A stretch of 8,506 bases of DNA from Oscillospiraceae bacterium. GTDB taxonomy: Bacteria > Bacillota > Clostridia > Oscillospirales > Ruminococcaceae. A program made the position numbers and the translations under genes. Location of the stretch: positions 1-8,506 of the forward strand of contig JAEDJV010000106.1 in assembly GCA_016296165.1 (NCBI GenBank), in the 5' to 3' direction. A model generated the notes under the pieces. It was given only the letters and a program-made list of their open reading frames with translations, was not told where the DNA came from and ran no database searches. This document shows, piece after piece, positions 1 to 7,698 of the stretch (positions are counted from its first letter, which is position 1; each line of letters starts with the position of its first letter).

Positions 1-66
1 CTTGCGGATCAGCAGAAAGAATACGATAAGAAACTTGCGGATCAGCAGGAAGAATTCGCAGAAGAA
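1..66 (+). repeat. 33-bp tandem repeat encoding 11-residue coiled-coil units
   Basis: Two adjacent 33-base copies (1-33 and 34-66) both begin CTTGCGGATCAGCAG and encode LADQQKEYDKK and LADQQEEFAEE. The period of 11 residues with alternating charge fits a hendecad coiled coil. The array may extend left of the window. Such expandable units are frequent in the C-terminal helices of Rpn-type proteins. Confidence 0.75.
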
Positions 67-183
67 AAACGTAAAACAGTTTTGAACATGATTGAAAGGA
101 ATCTCGAAGATGAATTGATAATAAGCTGTACAGGTGTGACACCTGAACTGCTTGCGGAAATTAAGGCGGGGAATAAGGGGTAG
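1..183 (+). CDS. C-terminal fragment of a probable Rpn / PD-(D/E)XK-family nuclease (transposase-like) protein
   Basis: The frame is open from the first base and stops at TAG 181-183, giving 60 residues; the start lies outside the window. The sequence begins with two charged 11-residue repeats starting LADQQ, which are coiled-coil-like. It continues EEKRKTVLNMIERNLEDE and ends LIISCTGVTPELLAEIKAG before the stop. An E/K-rich helix, then a short 'xxMIERxxxDExIxxxTGxxxExxxxI' helical pair, is the usual tail of Rpn-family recombination-promoting nucleases and related 'PD-(D/E)XK nuclease family transposases' common in Ruminococcus and other Clostridia. The catalytic domain is outside the window, so family membership rests on tail resemblance only. 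A hairpin terminator follows 15 bases after the stop. The gene is convergent with the giant minus-strand gene. It could instead be another coiled-coil protein with a similar C-terminus. Confidence 0.6.
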   Translation, partial: LADQQKEYDKKLADQQEEFAEEKRKTVLNMIERNLEDELIISCTGVTPELLAEIKAGNKG

Positions 184-197
184 TTTATAATTCATAT

Positions 198-237
198 AAA
201 TCGGAAACGATGGTGGGTGCATTGGTTCCGATTTTTT
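198..237 (+). terminator. Rho-independent terminator of the Rpn-like gene
   Basis: AAATCGGAA (198-206) pairs perfectly with TTCCGATTT (226-234) across a 19-base loop. The 3' arm lies inside a run of six T (232-237). It starts 15 bases after the TAG stop at 181-183, the right place to end transcription of the plus-strand gene. The loop is longer than in typical terminators. Confidence 0.65.
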
Positions 238-332
238 ATTATATGTTAAGGTTAGAGGCGTGGGTTTTCCTCTCAAATACACAACAATACTTGATCAAGA
301 CATGCGGATATGATACTGACCTTATAGCCCTG

Positions 333-355
333 CAAACAACTGATTAAATTGTTTG
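333..355. repeat. Short perfect inverted repeat in the intergenic gap
   Basis: CAAACAA (333-339) and TTGTTTG (349-355) form a perfect 7-bp inverted repeat around a 9-base centre. No T-run follows, so it is not a convincing terminator. The rest of 238-381 shows no gene that can be supported. It could be a protein-binding site or chance. Confidence 0.25.
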
Positions 356-381
356 AACTTCATTAATTATAGTAATACAGG

Positions 382-416
382 AAAAAGCAGGTCTCAGTAA
401 CTGAAACCTGCTTTTT
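382..416. terminator. Hairpin terminator of the giant dockerin gene, probably bidirectional
   Basis: AAAAAGCAGGT (382-392) pairs with ACCTGCTTTTT (406-416). The inner TCAG/CTGA stem (394-397 with 401-404) is separated by one C-A mismatch, with a TAA loop. It lies 10 bases beyond the stop codon of the minus-strand gene. Read on the minus strand, the G+C stem is followed by a run of five T; on the plus strand by six. It can therefore stop transcription from both converging genes. A near copy lies at 8143-8177. Confidence 0.85.
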
Positions 417-426
417 TAAATATGAA

Positions 427-3400
427 TTATGCTACCTTAAGTTCAGTATCCCATCCGCCTGCTAAATAGCGACGAATCAGAATTGCATCTGCAACATTTA
501 ACTTTCCGTCTCCGTTTACATCTGCAGCTCTTTCGTTAATTTCAACACTATCCCAGCCGCCTGCGAGGTAACGACTGATCATTACTGAATCCTTAACGTT
601 TACTGTTCCGTTTCCGTCAACGTCTCCTGCTATAACCGTTTCTTCGTTATACTGGAACAATGATACAACTGTAAATTCTGCAGTTATCTCCTGACCTTCA
701 ACACTTATTACCACATCTGATATACCCGTATCGATAAAGTCAAGATTTATTACTGCTTTACCGTTTTTATCAAATACTACTTCGCCGGAGGCTGATGAAA
801 CACCTTTTTTATCTGTAACAATAAGTTTCTTTCCAGATGCAATTCCTGCAGGATAAGCTGTTACAGTTACTTTAGTGGTTGAGCTCTTTGAACCAGTTAC
901 AATTTCACGGTCTGTAGTCATTGATATGATTTTATCAGGGATTTCTATGCTCATTTTCTTAGCTTCTGCTGACGTTCCGCTGTAGCTTGTACAACCGTCA
1001 GTTGAAATAACGTTAAGTGCTGAGTAGTCATTTTCGCCTGAAACTGTTAAATTAAATTTACATGCGTAGATGTCCTTACTGTTGTTCTTAACAGGTTTGA
1101 TTACTGTATCAAGAATATTTCCCTCATCATCTGATAAAATGAGTGTATCAGATGTTACTGTTGAAATATCCATATATTTGCTGAATGTTACTGTTATTAC
1201 ACCGTCAGCTGCTACAGCATTTGTCATTACCGGAGTTTCATAGCTTACAGCACTGAAGTTGATACCTGTACGTTCCGGAGGAACATCCATCCATTCGCTG
1301 TATGATGTTTCATATCCATCCATCTCAAACTTAACTCTCCAGATGCCTTCCGGAACATCCCATGCATATGCACCGTTCTGATCTGTTTTCAGCGGATTTA
1401 TCTGATAGTAATCTTCTGCATTCCACAGAATTTCGTCACCGGTATCATTATCCTTGTAGTATATCGTCATCGTCGCCCCTTCAAGTCTGTTGGATTCGAC
1501 TGCTTCATAGACGATACCACTTGGGTCTATACCAATTTTCATTGAACCGCCGTCCTTGTACTGCGCATTGTCATTCAATCTGTCATCTATCGCTTCGCCC
1601 CATTTATCAAGGAAATAATCAGCAACTCCAAGAGCTATATGCCCGCCTACAAAGCCTATAGCGGCACCAATAGGACCACCTACTCCGGCACCAAATGATG
1701 TACATGCTCCTACAAAAGCATCACCGCCCCATGTAGTAAGCATCTGACCACCAAATACTGCTGTCGAAGCACACAATGACCCTACATCACCTTTCGCAAT
1801 GCTTTTACCGACTCTTTCTCCAAACTGATAAGATTTGCCCGCTGTATCTATAACATCAAAAGCATCACCCAGATTTGAATAAAATTGAGCTGCCTGCCCA
1901 ATCTTACCTGAGCCTTTTAATGTCTTACACATATCAGTATTAGCGAACTCCGTAAGCTGAGGTACTCGTTTAACCAAATCATCAAATGAATCACTTGCTA
2001 TATCAGCAGCTGTATCAAGAGCGCTGGACACAAGAATACTTCCAATTTCAACTGGTATTGATTTTGAACTACCCTTACGTATTAATTCTGCAGGAACCTT
2101 TACAATAGCCTCACCTGAAGCAAAGAAATCAACAGCTTCTGTAATCGCAATTATAGGACTTTTTTTGTTATTGCTTGCTGCTGTGTCCTGAATCTGTTTT
2201 TTGGCATCATCGCCCAAAATAGGTTTTGCATAATATATATATTCTTTTCCATCAGGTTCCCTTATGACATCCGGACTCTTAACAAAACCATATTTTTCAG
2301 GAGCTTTTATAATCTCTTGTCCTGAAACCTTTACATCATCAATGTAAATATAATTTGATGAGTTGGTAAATACTGTATATTCTTTCTCATACCCATTTCC
2401 ATCAGCTAAAGTACCGGTAGCTGCAAAACTGTTTTCCTCATTAGCAATTATTTCGTATTTACTGTTTTTCTTTACATTTTCAGGGATATTATCTGACATC
2501 TCTTTGTAGTCAGACTGTATTTCATCAGGCTTGCTTAAATCAATAATATTCGGTTCCATCTCATAAATGCTTATATTGAGAGTTCCCGGAACATAGTTTC
2601 TGTTATCAGGATCAAAGAAACCAGATGCTATCCATGCCTGTCTTTCGATGCTGTAATAAGCTTCAACGAATTTTTTGTCTCTGCCCTTTGTACTTGTAAC
2701 ATAAAGCGCTCTGATCTTATCAGGATAACTTGTCTTTACTTCGAATTCAAAAGGATAAGATGGATTTATACTGAAATACGGTGTTGCACCTTCTGTGAAT
2801 ATGTTTGTTATATCTACGGAATTATTACCGTTATAACGCATATATACAGATTCGACCATTGGTTTTTCAGGCGAATATGTAACTGTTATAGGAGCACTGC
2901 TGTATCCGTCAGATGTTGAACCATATATTCTGTATGTATCAGCATCTTCCTTCTCAGGAAGTATTACTTTAGCCTTGAATTTTCCTGTGTATGAGTTTGA
3001 CATTACAGTGCCTGCAAACTCATTATCAACATAAATTGAAACTTCCTGTCCCTTGTCAGTCATACCGCTGACTTCTATTGTTCTTGTATTGGTTGCAAAA
3101 GGTGTGCTCATTATAATTTTAGGAGCTGATACCTTAAGGTTAGCTATAGGCTGATTCCAGTATTCATCATTGTAAAGGAATTCTACTGATGCACCAACAT
3201 CATATTCACCGTATTCAAGAATACGTGCTGAAAATTTTATCGTACCGCTTGAATTATTTACTCCTACATAAAGCGGAGAGTCATATTCCACAGTACTGTT
3301 CTCATCTGTGCATGACACACTTTCATCTATGAGAAGCATTCCATTCGGAACATTAATTTTTATTTTAAAGTCTGACGCATTTTTTGCCATTTCCTTATTA

Positions 3401-6400
3401 AATGCATATTTCAGAGTAAAGTTTACAATTCCGTCAACATTAATGCTGTCTGCGTTAGAAGAAAAGTTTACGCTGTCCTTTTCAATAATCATAAATCTGC
3501 TGTCATTAAGTGAGTAACAGTCAACAAAAGAATTGCTTTTGAAAAGTATTGACTCGTTTTTACTATTTATACTTGAAAGTTTTTCGCAGTGTGCAAATGC
3601 ATATTCTCCTATACTCTCAAGCTTATCGGAAGCAGTTACCGAAACCAGATTTTTATTTTGGCAAAAAGCAAAATCTGGAATTACTGTGATTGAATCCGGA
3701 AGTGTTACTGTGTGGAGATTTATACAGTCCTCAAAAGCACCCTCACCTATAACTGAAACATTTTCCGGAATATCTACTTCAGTAATCGAGTCACAACTAC
3801 TGAATAAATTATTCGGTATTTCCTTTAATCCCGAAGGAAGTGATATAGATTTAAGACAATCAAAATTACTAAAGGTTCCCTCTTCCATTTCTGTTATGGT
3901 ACCAGGGAGTATTACTTTTTCTGCTGAATCTATAAATGGAATAACAAGCGGACGTGTAAGTTTTTGCATTCCTTCTTTGAATCTGACTGTTTTTACTCCG
4001 GTATTCCAGAACGCATCATATGATATAGTTTCGATACCAGCCGGTATAGTTATCTGAGAAAGTGAAGTACAGTAATAAAAAGCTTCATTTTCGATATTTT
4101 TTACTGTATCCGGAATAACAACTGTTCTAAGTGAATCACAGTACAGGAACAAACCGTCACTTATGAAAGTAATTCCGGGAGGGAGAGTTGCCTTTTCAAG
4201 TTTCCCGCAACCTTCAAATGCAAGATTTCCAAGTACTTCTACATTATCAGGAATAGTGATCTCTGTAAGTGAACTACAATTTCCAAACGCTCCATCACCG
4301 ATCATGTTCAGAGACTCTGGAATGCTTACACTCTTAATGTTTTCACAGGAATAAAATGCATCCTCTCCGATTTCTATAACACCTTCAGGAATTACAAGGT
4401 CTTTAAGAGAAGAACAATGCATAAACATTCCGAGTCCAATCATCTTCATTCCACTCATAAATTCGATTGATTCAAGTGCATCACAGTACTGGAACACATA
4501 TGAACCGAATTCAACATCATCCGAAAGAAGAGTAACAGAAACAAGATTATCGCTATATGCAAAGGCTTCGTCTCCTATACTTGTTACTGTATCAGGAATA
4601 ACAACCTCCTTGATCCATCTTCTTACACCATTTGTCATAGCTGATGTTACCTTTACTGAACCATCAGAAATAATGAGCTTTTCAAGACTTTCATCAAAAG
4701 AATAATAACTCATTTGCTCTATACTGTCAGGAATAGTAATTTCTTTCAGTAATGAACATCCACTAAATGCATATTCATCGATTTCTTTTACTCCCGCCGG
4801 AATATCAACTGATACAAGTTTTTCACAGCTGTCAAAAAGTCCTTCGCTTATCTTCAAAAGATTTTTCGGAAGTTTTATATTTTCTAATGATGAGCAGTAT
4901 GAAAAAGCATACTCCCCAATTGCTGTGATATTGTCAGGTAATGCTATACCCTTGAGAAGCAAACAATCGCTGAATGCACGATTTTCTATTGACACAACTG
5001 TATCGGGAATACTTACAGTTTCAAGATTTCCACATGAATAGAACATTTGCTCGCTTATTTTGGTAATCCCATCCGGCAGGACAACTTCAGAAAGATTATT
5101 ACAATCTTGAAATGCACCTGCTCCGATTTCCTTTACGTTGTCAAGAATAGTGATCTCTTTTAGATTATCAGCACCTTCAAAAGCATAATCTCCGATCACC
5201 TCAACAGTTTCAGGGATAACAACATTCTGAACACAGTGTACGATACCCCATGTCATTCCTCTTGTTACCTTCTTTGTTCCATCAGCAAATACGAGTTCGC
5301 TCAAACTGTCACCGTTAAAAACATTGCGTCCAATATCATTTACAGTCTCCGGAACTGTAATTGAAGAAAGCGCTGTACAGTCAGAAAATGCATTGCCGTC
5401 AATAGCTGTAACGCCATACGGAATAATTACTGACTTAAGGTTTTCACAATACTCAAAAAGTGAAGAAGGAATCTCTGTAATGCTTTCAGGAAGTTTTACA
5501 TTTTCAAGGGATATACACCCTGAAAATGCTCCGCTTCCAAGTCTGATAACTGAATCAGGAATATCCACTGATGTAAGAGCCGTACAGTTTTCAAATGCAC
5601 CTGAACTGATTTCTTTGAGTGTGGTGTTAAATACAACTTTCTTCAGATTTGTACAGTTTGCAAAAGCACAGGCATTTATCTTTTCAACTTTTTCCGGAAC
5701 TGAAACCGACGTAAGAGAAGAACATGAATCAAACGATCTATATCCTATTTTTACAACTGTATCCGGAATTTCTACAGAAACGATCTTTGAGCAGTTCTGA
5801 AGTGCGCCGTCTCTGATTTCAACTGTGTCTTCACGCAGTTTTATAGCAGCATTTTCCGCTACTTTTTCATCATCAAATCCATAGAGAACTTTTCCAAAAT
5901 AGATCATACCATCTGAATCTGTCTCATAGAGTCCTGTACAGTTTGTATTCCAGAACGGATCTTCACCGATGTGAGTAATACTCTCAGGAATTACAGCATT
6001 TTCAAGATTATAGCAGTATCCGAATGCATAACTGCCTATAGATTCAACGCCCTCCGATATAATTACCTTTACAAGGTTATCCTGATTATAAAACGCATAG
6101 TCTGAAATCGAAACTGTACCCTTCTTAATAGTAAGTACTGTTTTTTCCGGCATATTTCCCTTATAAGTATAAGCTGTTTTGCCTGCATATACTATACCAT
6201 CAGCCTGATCAGCCAGCCACTTTGTTGTACAAAATGCATCCTGTCCAATCTGCTTCAATGACTCAGGAAAGTTAATAACATCAAGATTTGTACATCCTCT
6301 GAATGCATCTGCTTTAATTGTTTCAATTGTTTCGGGAAGAACCACTTCCTTCAATCCTGAAATATCGCTGAATGCACCTTCGGGTATGCTGTTGCCTCCT

Positions 6401-7698
6401 GTTATAACTATAGTATCAAGTAATTCAGGAACTTTTGAATAATAAAGCTCAAAAATATTTTTTGGTGAATTTTCATTTCCTTCTATGTCATCCTCTATTG
6501 TATCTTTACTCATAGCGGCATAAGGAATAGTGAGTTTCACAAGAGAAGAACAATCGGTAAGCATACCAACGCCCATATTTTCCACATTTTTCGGAACTGT
6601 AAACTCAGTTAAACCCGTACAGTTACTGAACGCACCGTTGTCTATTATTTTAACTGATTCCGGAACATCAAACGAAGTAAGTCCCTCACATCCATAAAAA
6701 GCATAAGAACCAATTCTGATTATACCTTCAGGAATACTTACATCTGTTAATCCGTACATATCTCTGAAAGTATTTGAAGGAATACATTTTCCTCCTGTTA
6801 CCTTTACAGAAGTAAGCTTCTCAGAAACATTCTCATAATCATAAAAATAGTAGTCCCGTAAATAAAAATCCTGATCTGAGTTTTCGTATATCTGAGCTTC
6901 TTCAAGATTACGTCCTGCAAACGGTACAGTAAGACTCGTTACAGCTGTACATCCACGTAAGATATACTCTCCGATTCTGATTACACTTTCAGGAATATTT
7001 AACTCAGTGAGAACTGTACAGTTTTTGAAAGCCTCATCATTGATTTCTGTTATAGAATCCGGAATATTAACAGATAAAAGTGATGTACAGTCTGACAGAA
7101 CTTCTCTTTCAATACATGTCATTCCCGCAGAGAACGAAAAATTCTCAATACCCGAACATTCGGCAAAAGCATACTCTCCTATGCTTTCAACAGTATCTGG
7201 AATATTTATTTCTGTAATTGATGAACAACCTTTAAATGAATTAATTCCTATTGTACAAAGTGTTTTCGAAAGAATTATTTCATTAATACCGCTGCATCCT
7301 GAAAATGCATTTTCTTCAATTACCACATTTGCATCACTAAGAATAACTTTTTCAAGACCTGTCATGTTTTCAAAAGAACCATCTGGTATTTTATTACCAC
7401 CTGTAATTTCAATTGTTTTAAGTGTTTCAGGCACATAATCCATGCTGTAGAAAAGCGTTGAGATATGACTGTTATTCTCAGGTTTGTCATCATTCACTTC
7501 TTCAGCACTTATTCCGGCGAAAGGAATAACAAGCTTTTCAAGTGCGGTACAGTCTTTGAATACAGCACTTTCAAGTGAAGTAACAGTTGACTCGACAACA
7601 ATTGTCTTTACTGCACCGGCAATATCTCCCCATTTTTCAGAAGAATAATCCATACTAAGAACGGCACCCTCACCTTTTATAGTAAGTAAGTAAACCAT
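427..7698 (-). CDS. Giant BspA-type leucine-rich-repeat protein with C-terminal type I dockerin (main frame, 5' end in another frame)
   Basis: This 2423-codon frame has no internal stop. Residues ~1-1400 hold about 49 LRR_5/BspA repeats of ~23 residues (consensus IGxxAFxxCxxLxxVxIPxxV). Next come beta-rich Ig-like segments (~1400-1720), a mixed region with a helical glycine-rich module (~1825-2040), a carboxypeptidase-regulatory-like domain (~2052-2155), an Ig-like 'SKYMDIST' domain (~2157-2257), a Big_1-like domain (~2257-2350) and a dockerin (2358-2423). BspA LRRs mediate binding to proteins or cells in other bacteria. The dockerin would dock the protein to a cohesin-bearing scaffold outside the cell; no catalytic domain is evident. 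The ATG at 7698 has no well-placed ribosome site (a GGAG lies 14 bases upstream, too far) and no signal peptide follows. The true N-terminus is the overlapping ORF 7990-7670, out of register by one 4-base repeat unit. The only in-frame upstream extension ends at a TAG about 17 codons before the ATG. The domain calls are confident; the binding target is unknown. Confidence 0.9.
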   Translation of the reverse strand: MVYLLTIKGEGAVLSMDYSSEKWGDIAGAVKTIVVESTVTSLESAVFKDCTALEKLVIPFAGISAEEVNDDKPENNSHISTLFYSMDYVPETLKTIEITGGNKIPDGSFENMTGLEKVILSDANVVIEENAFSGCSGINEIILSKTLCTIGINSFKGCSSITEINIPDTVESIGEYAFAECSGIENFSFSAGMTCIEREVLSDCTSLLSVNIPDSITEINDEAFKNCTVLTELNIPESVIRIGEYILRGCTAVTSLTVPFAGRNLEEAQIYENSDQDFYLRDYYFYDYENVSEKLTSVKVTGGKCIPSNTFRDMYGLTDVSIPEGIIRIGSYAFYGCEGLTSFDVPESVKIIDNGAFSNCTGLTEFTVPKNVENMGVGMLTDCSSLVKLTIPYAAMSKDTIEDDIEGNENSPKNIFELYYSKVPELLDTIVITGGNSIPEGAFSDISGLKEVVLPETIETIKADAFRGCTNLDVINFPESLKQIGQDAFCTTKWLADQADGIVYAGKTAYTYKGNMPEKTVLTIKKGTVSISDYAFYNQDNLVKVIISEGVESIGSYAFGYCYNLENAVIPESITHIGEDPFWNTNCTGLYETDSDGMIYFGKVLYGFDDEKVAENAAIKLREDTVEIRDGALQNCSKIVSVEIPDTVVKIGYRSFDSCSSLTSVSVPEKVEKINACAFANCTNLKKVVFNTTLKEISSGAFENCTALTSVDIPDSVIRLGSGAFSGCISLENVKLPESITEIPSSLFEYCENLKSVIIPYGVTAIDGNAFSDCTALSSITVPETVNDIGRNVFNGDSLSELVFADGTKKVTRGMTWGIVHCVQNVVIPETVEVIGDYAFEGADNLKEITILDNVKEIGAGAFQDCNNLSEVVLPDGITKISEQMFYSCGNLETVSIPDTVVSIENRAFSDCLLLKGIALPDNITAIGEYAFSYCSSLENIKLPKNLLKISEGLFDSCEKLVSVDIPAGVKEIDEYAFSGCSLLKEITIPDSIEQMSYYSFDESLEKLIISDGSVKVTSAMTNGVRRWIKEVVIPDTVTSIGDEAFAYSDNLVSVTLLSDDVEFGSYVFQYCDALESIEFMSGMKMIGLGMFMHCSSLKDLVIPEGVIEIGEDAFYSCENIKSVSIPESLNMIGDGAFGNCSSLTEITIPDNVEVLGNLAFEGCGKLEKATLPPGITFISDGLFLYCDSLRTVVIPDTVKNIENEAFYYCTSLSQITIPAGIETISYDAFWNTGVKTVRFKEGMQKLTRPLVIPFIDSAEKVILPGTITEMEEGTFSNFDCLKSISLPSGLKEIPNNLFSSCDSITEVDIPENVSVIGEGAFEDCINLHTVTLPDSITVIPDFAFCQNKNLVSVTASDKLESIGEYAFAHCEKLSSINSKNESILFKSNSFVDCYSLNDSRFMIIEKDSVNFSSNADSINVDGIVNFTLKYAFNKEMAKNASDFKIKINVPNGMLLIDESVSCTDENSTVEYDSPLYVGVNNSSGTIKFSARILEYGEYDVGASVEFLYNDEYWNQPIANLKVSAPKIIMSTPFATNTRTIEVSGMTDKGQEVSIYVDNEFAGTVMSNSYTGKFKAKVILPEKEDADTYRIYGSTSDGYSSAPITVTYSPEKPMVESVYMRYNGNNSVDITNIFTEGATPYFSINPSYPFEFEVKTSYPDKIRALYVTSTKGRDKKFVEAYYSIERQAWIASGFFDPDNRNYVPGTLNISIYEMEPNIIDLSKPDEIQSDYKEMSDNIPENVKKNSKYEIIANEENSFAATGTLADGNGYEKEYTVFTNSSNYIYIDDVKVSGQEIIKAPEKYGFVKSPDVIREPDGKEYIYYAKPILGDDAKKQIQDTAASNNKKSPIIAITEAVDFFASGEAIVKVPAELIRKGSSKSIPVEIGSILVSSALDTAADIASDSFDDLVKRVPQLTEFANTDMCKTLKGSGKIGQAAQFYSNLGDAFDVIDTAGKSYQFGERVGKSIAKGDVGSLCASTAVFGGQMLTTWGGDAFVGACTSFGAGVGGPIGAAIGFVGGHIALGVADYFLDKWGEAIDDRLNDNAQYKDGGSMKIGIDPSGIVYEAVESNRLEGATMTIYYKDNDTGDEILWNAEDYYQINPLKTDQNGAYAWDVPEGIWRVKFEMDGYETSYSEWMDVPPERTGINFSAVSYETPVMTNAVAADGVITVTFSKYMDISTVTSDTLILSDDEGNILDTVIKPVKNNSKDIYACKFNLTVSGENDYSALNVISTDGCTSYSGTSAEAKKMSIEIPDKIISMTTDREIVTGSKSSTTKVTVTAYPAGIASGKKLIVTDKKGVSSASGEVVFDKNGKAVINLDFIDTGISDVVISVEGQEITAEFTVVSLFQYNEETVIAGDVDGNGTVNVKDSVMISRYLAGGWDSVEINERAADVNGDGKLNVADAILIRRYLAGGWDTELKVA
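430..627 (-). other. Type I dockerin domain
   Basis: This encodes residues 2358-2423 of the giant protein. There are two EF-hand-like calcium loops. The first is DVDGNGTVNVKD (ligand positions D2359, D2361, N2363, T2365, N2367, D2370). The second is DVNGDGKLNVAD (D2393, N2395, D2397, N2401, D2404). Each is followed by a helix ending RYLAGGW. The residues just before the last Asp of each loop (V-K and V-A), where type I dockerins read their cohesin, differ from the Ser-Thr of Clostridium thermocellum, which points to a Ruminococcus-like specificity. Both loops look intact, so the domain should fold and bind a cohesin. Confidence 0.95.
930..1545 (-). other. Carboxypeptidase-regulatory-like domain followed by Ig-like domain
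   Basis: Residues ~2052-2155 start with the signature IDPSGIVYEAVESNRLEGA, then 'WNAEDYYQINPL', 'DQNGAYAWDVPEGIWRVKFE' and 'GYETSYSEW'. This is a prealbumin/carboxypeptidase-regulatory-like beta sandwich that I recognise as recurrent in very large secreted Gram-positive proteins, near 'PSGYVYEAV...SNRLEGV'. Residues ~2157-2257 (VAADGVITVTFSKYMDIST) look like an SbsA/Ig-like domain of the 'things that differ from the norm: extreme value' type used as a spacer. Both are structural modules; no enzymatic residues are evident. Confidence 0.65.
1590..2230 (-). other. Helical module with glycine-rich hydrophobic segment
   Basis: Residues ~1825-2037 differ from the beta-rich flanks. Ala/Ser/Asp-rich helical stretches (SALDTAADIASDSFDDLV; IGQAAQFYSNLGDAFDVID) lead into a hydrophobic glycine-spaced run at ~1972-2030 containing FGAGVGGPIGAAIGFVGG. 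An amphipathic DYFLDKWGEAIDDRL then closes it. The GxxxG-type spacing is like glycine-zipper segments seen before the C-terminal domains of secreted toxins and large repeat proteins. The specific function is unknown. It immediately precedes the PSGIVYEAV domain, a pairing that seems to recur in big Gram-positive surface proteins (from memory, not checked). Confidence 0.55.
3500..7698 (-). repeat. BspA-type (LRR_5) leucine-rich-repeat solenoid, about 49 units
   Basis: By eye count, about 49 units of ~23 residues run through residues ~1-1400, with the core [I/L]GxxAFxxCxxLxxVxIPxxV. The array is broken by three kinds of longer insert. Type A, with (V/I)P(F/Y)A then ITGG or VTGG, is at residues ~57, ~260 and ~392. 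Type B, with W/Y...DG(I/M)(V/I)Y(A/F)GK, is at ~493 and ~584. Type C, with ~12 extra residues after a shortened unit (e.g. DGTKKVTRGMTWG), is at ~797, ~1004 and ~1235. Units of the form LPxxITxISxxLFxxCxxL recur every two to four repeats, showing higher-order duplication. The last units (~1370-1400) are degenerate. Confidence 0.93.

Noticed and set aside
238..381. Search for a small gene or RNA in the gap between the two terminators
   Set aside because: Short frames only, no ribosome site, no tRNA-like or riboswitch-like fold recognised. Only a weak inverted repeat at 333-355 was noted.
3533..4057. Plus-strand open frame of 174 codons, and similar ones at 1362-1661, 3308-3517, 4163-4354, 5324-5800 and 7007-7438
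   Set aside because: All lie antisense to the continuous 2423-codon frame. Their proteins are reverse images of the LRR repeats, with no ribosome sites or recognisable domains.
3500..7698. Regularly spaced short DNA similarity suggestive of a CRISPR array
   Set aside because: The ~69-base periodicity is exactly 23 codons, the frame is open throughout, and the units are degenerate at the DNA level. This is coding LRR repetition.
7696..7698. ATG at 7698 as the true start of the giant protein
   Set aside because: No well-spaced ribosome site, no signal peptide, and it begins in the middle of a BspA motif whose first half is encoded upstream in the other frame.
7670..7698. Programmed ribosomal frameshift as the explanation of the split gene
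   Set aside because: No slippery heptamer, rare-codon/Shine-Dalgarno arrangement or clear downstream pseudoknot was seen. The join is explained exactly by one extra TTAC unit, so a DNA-level indel is simpler.
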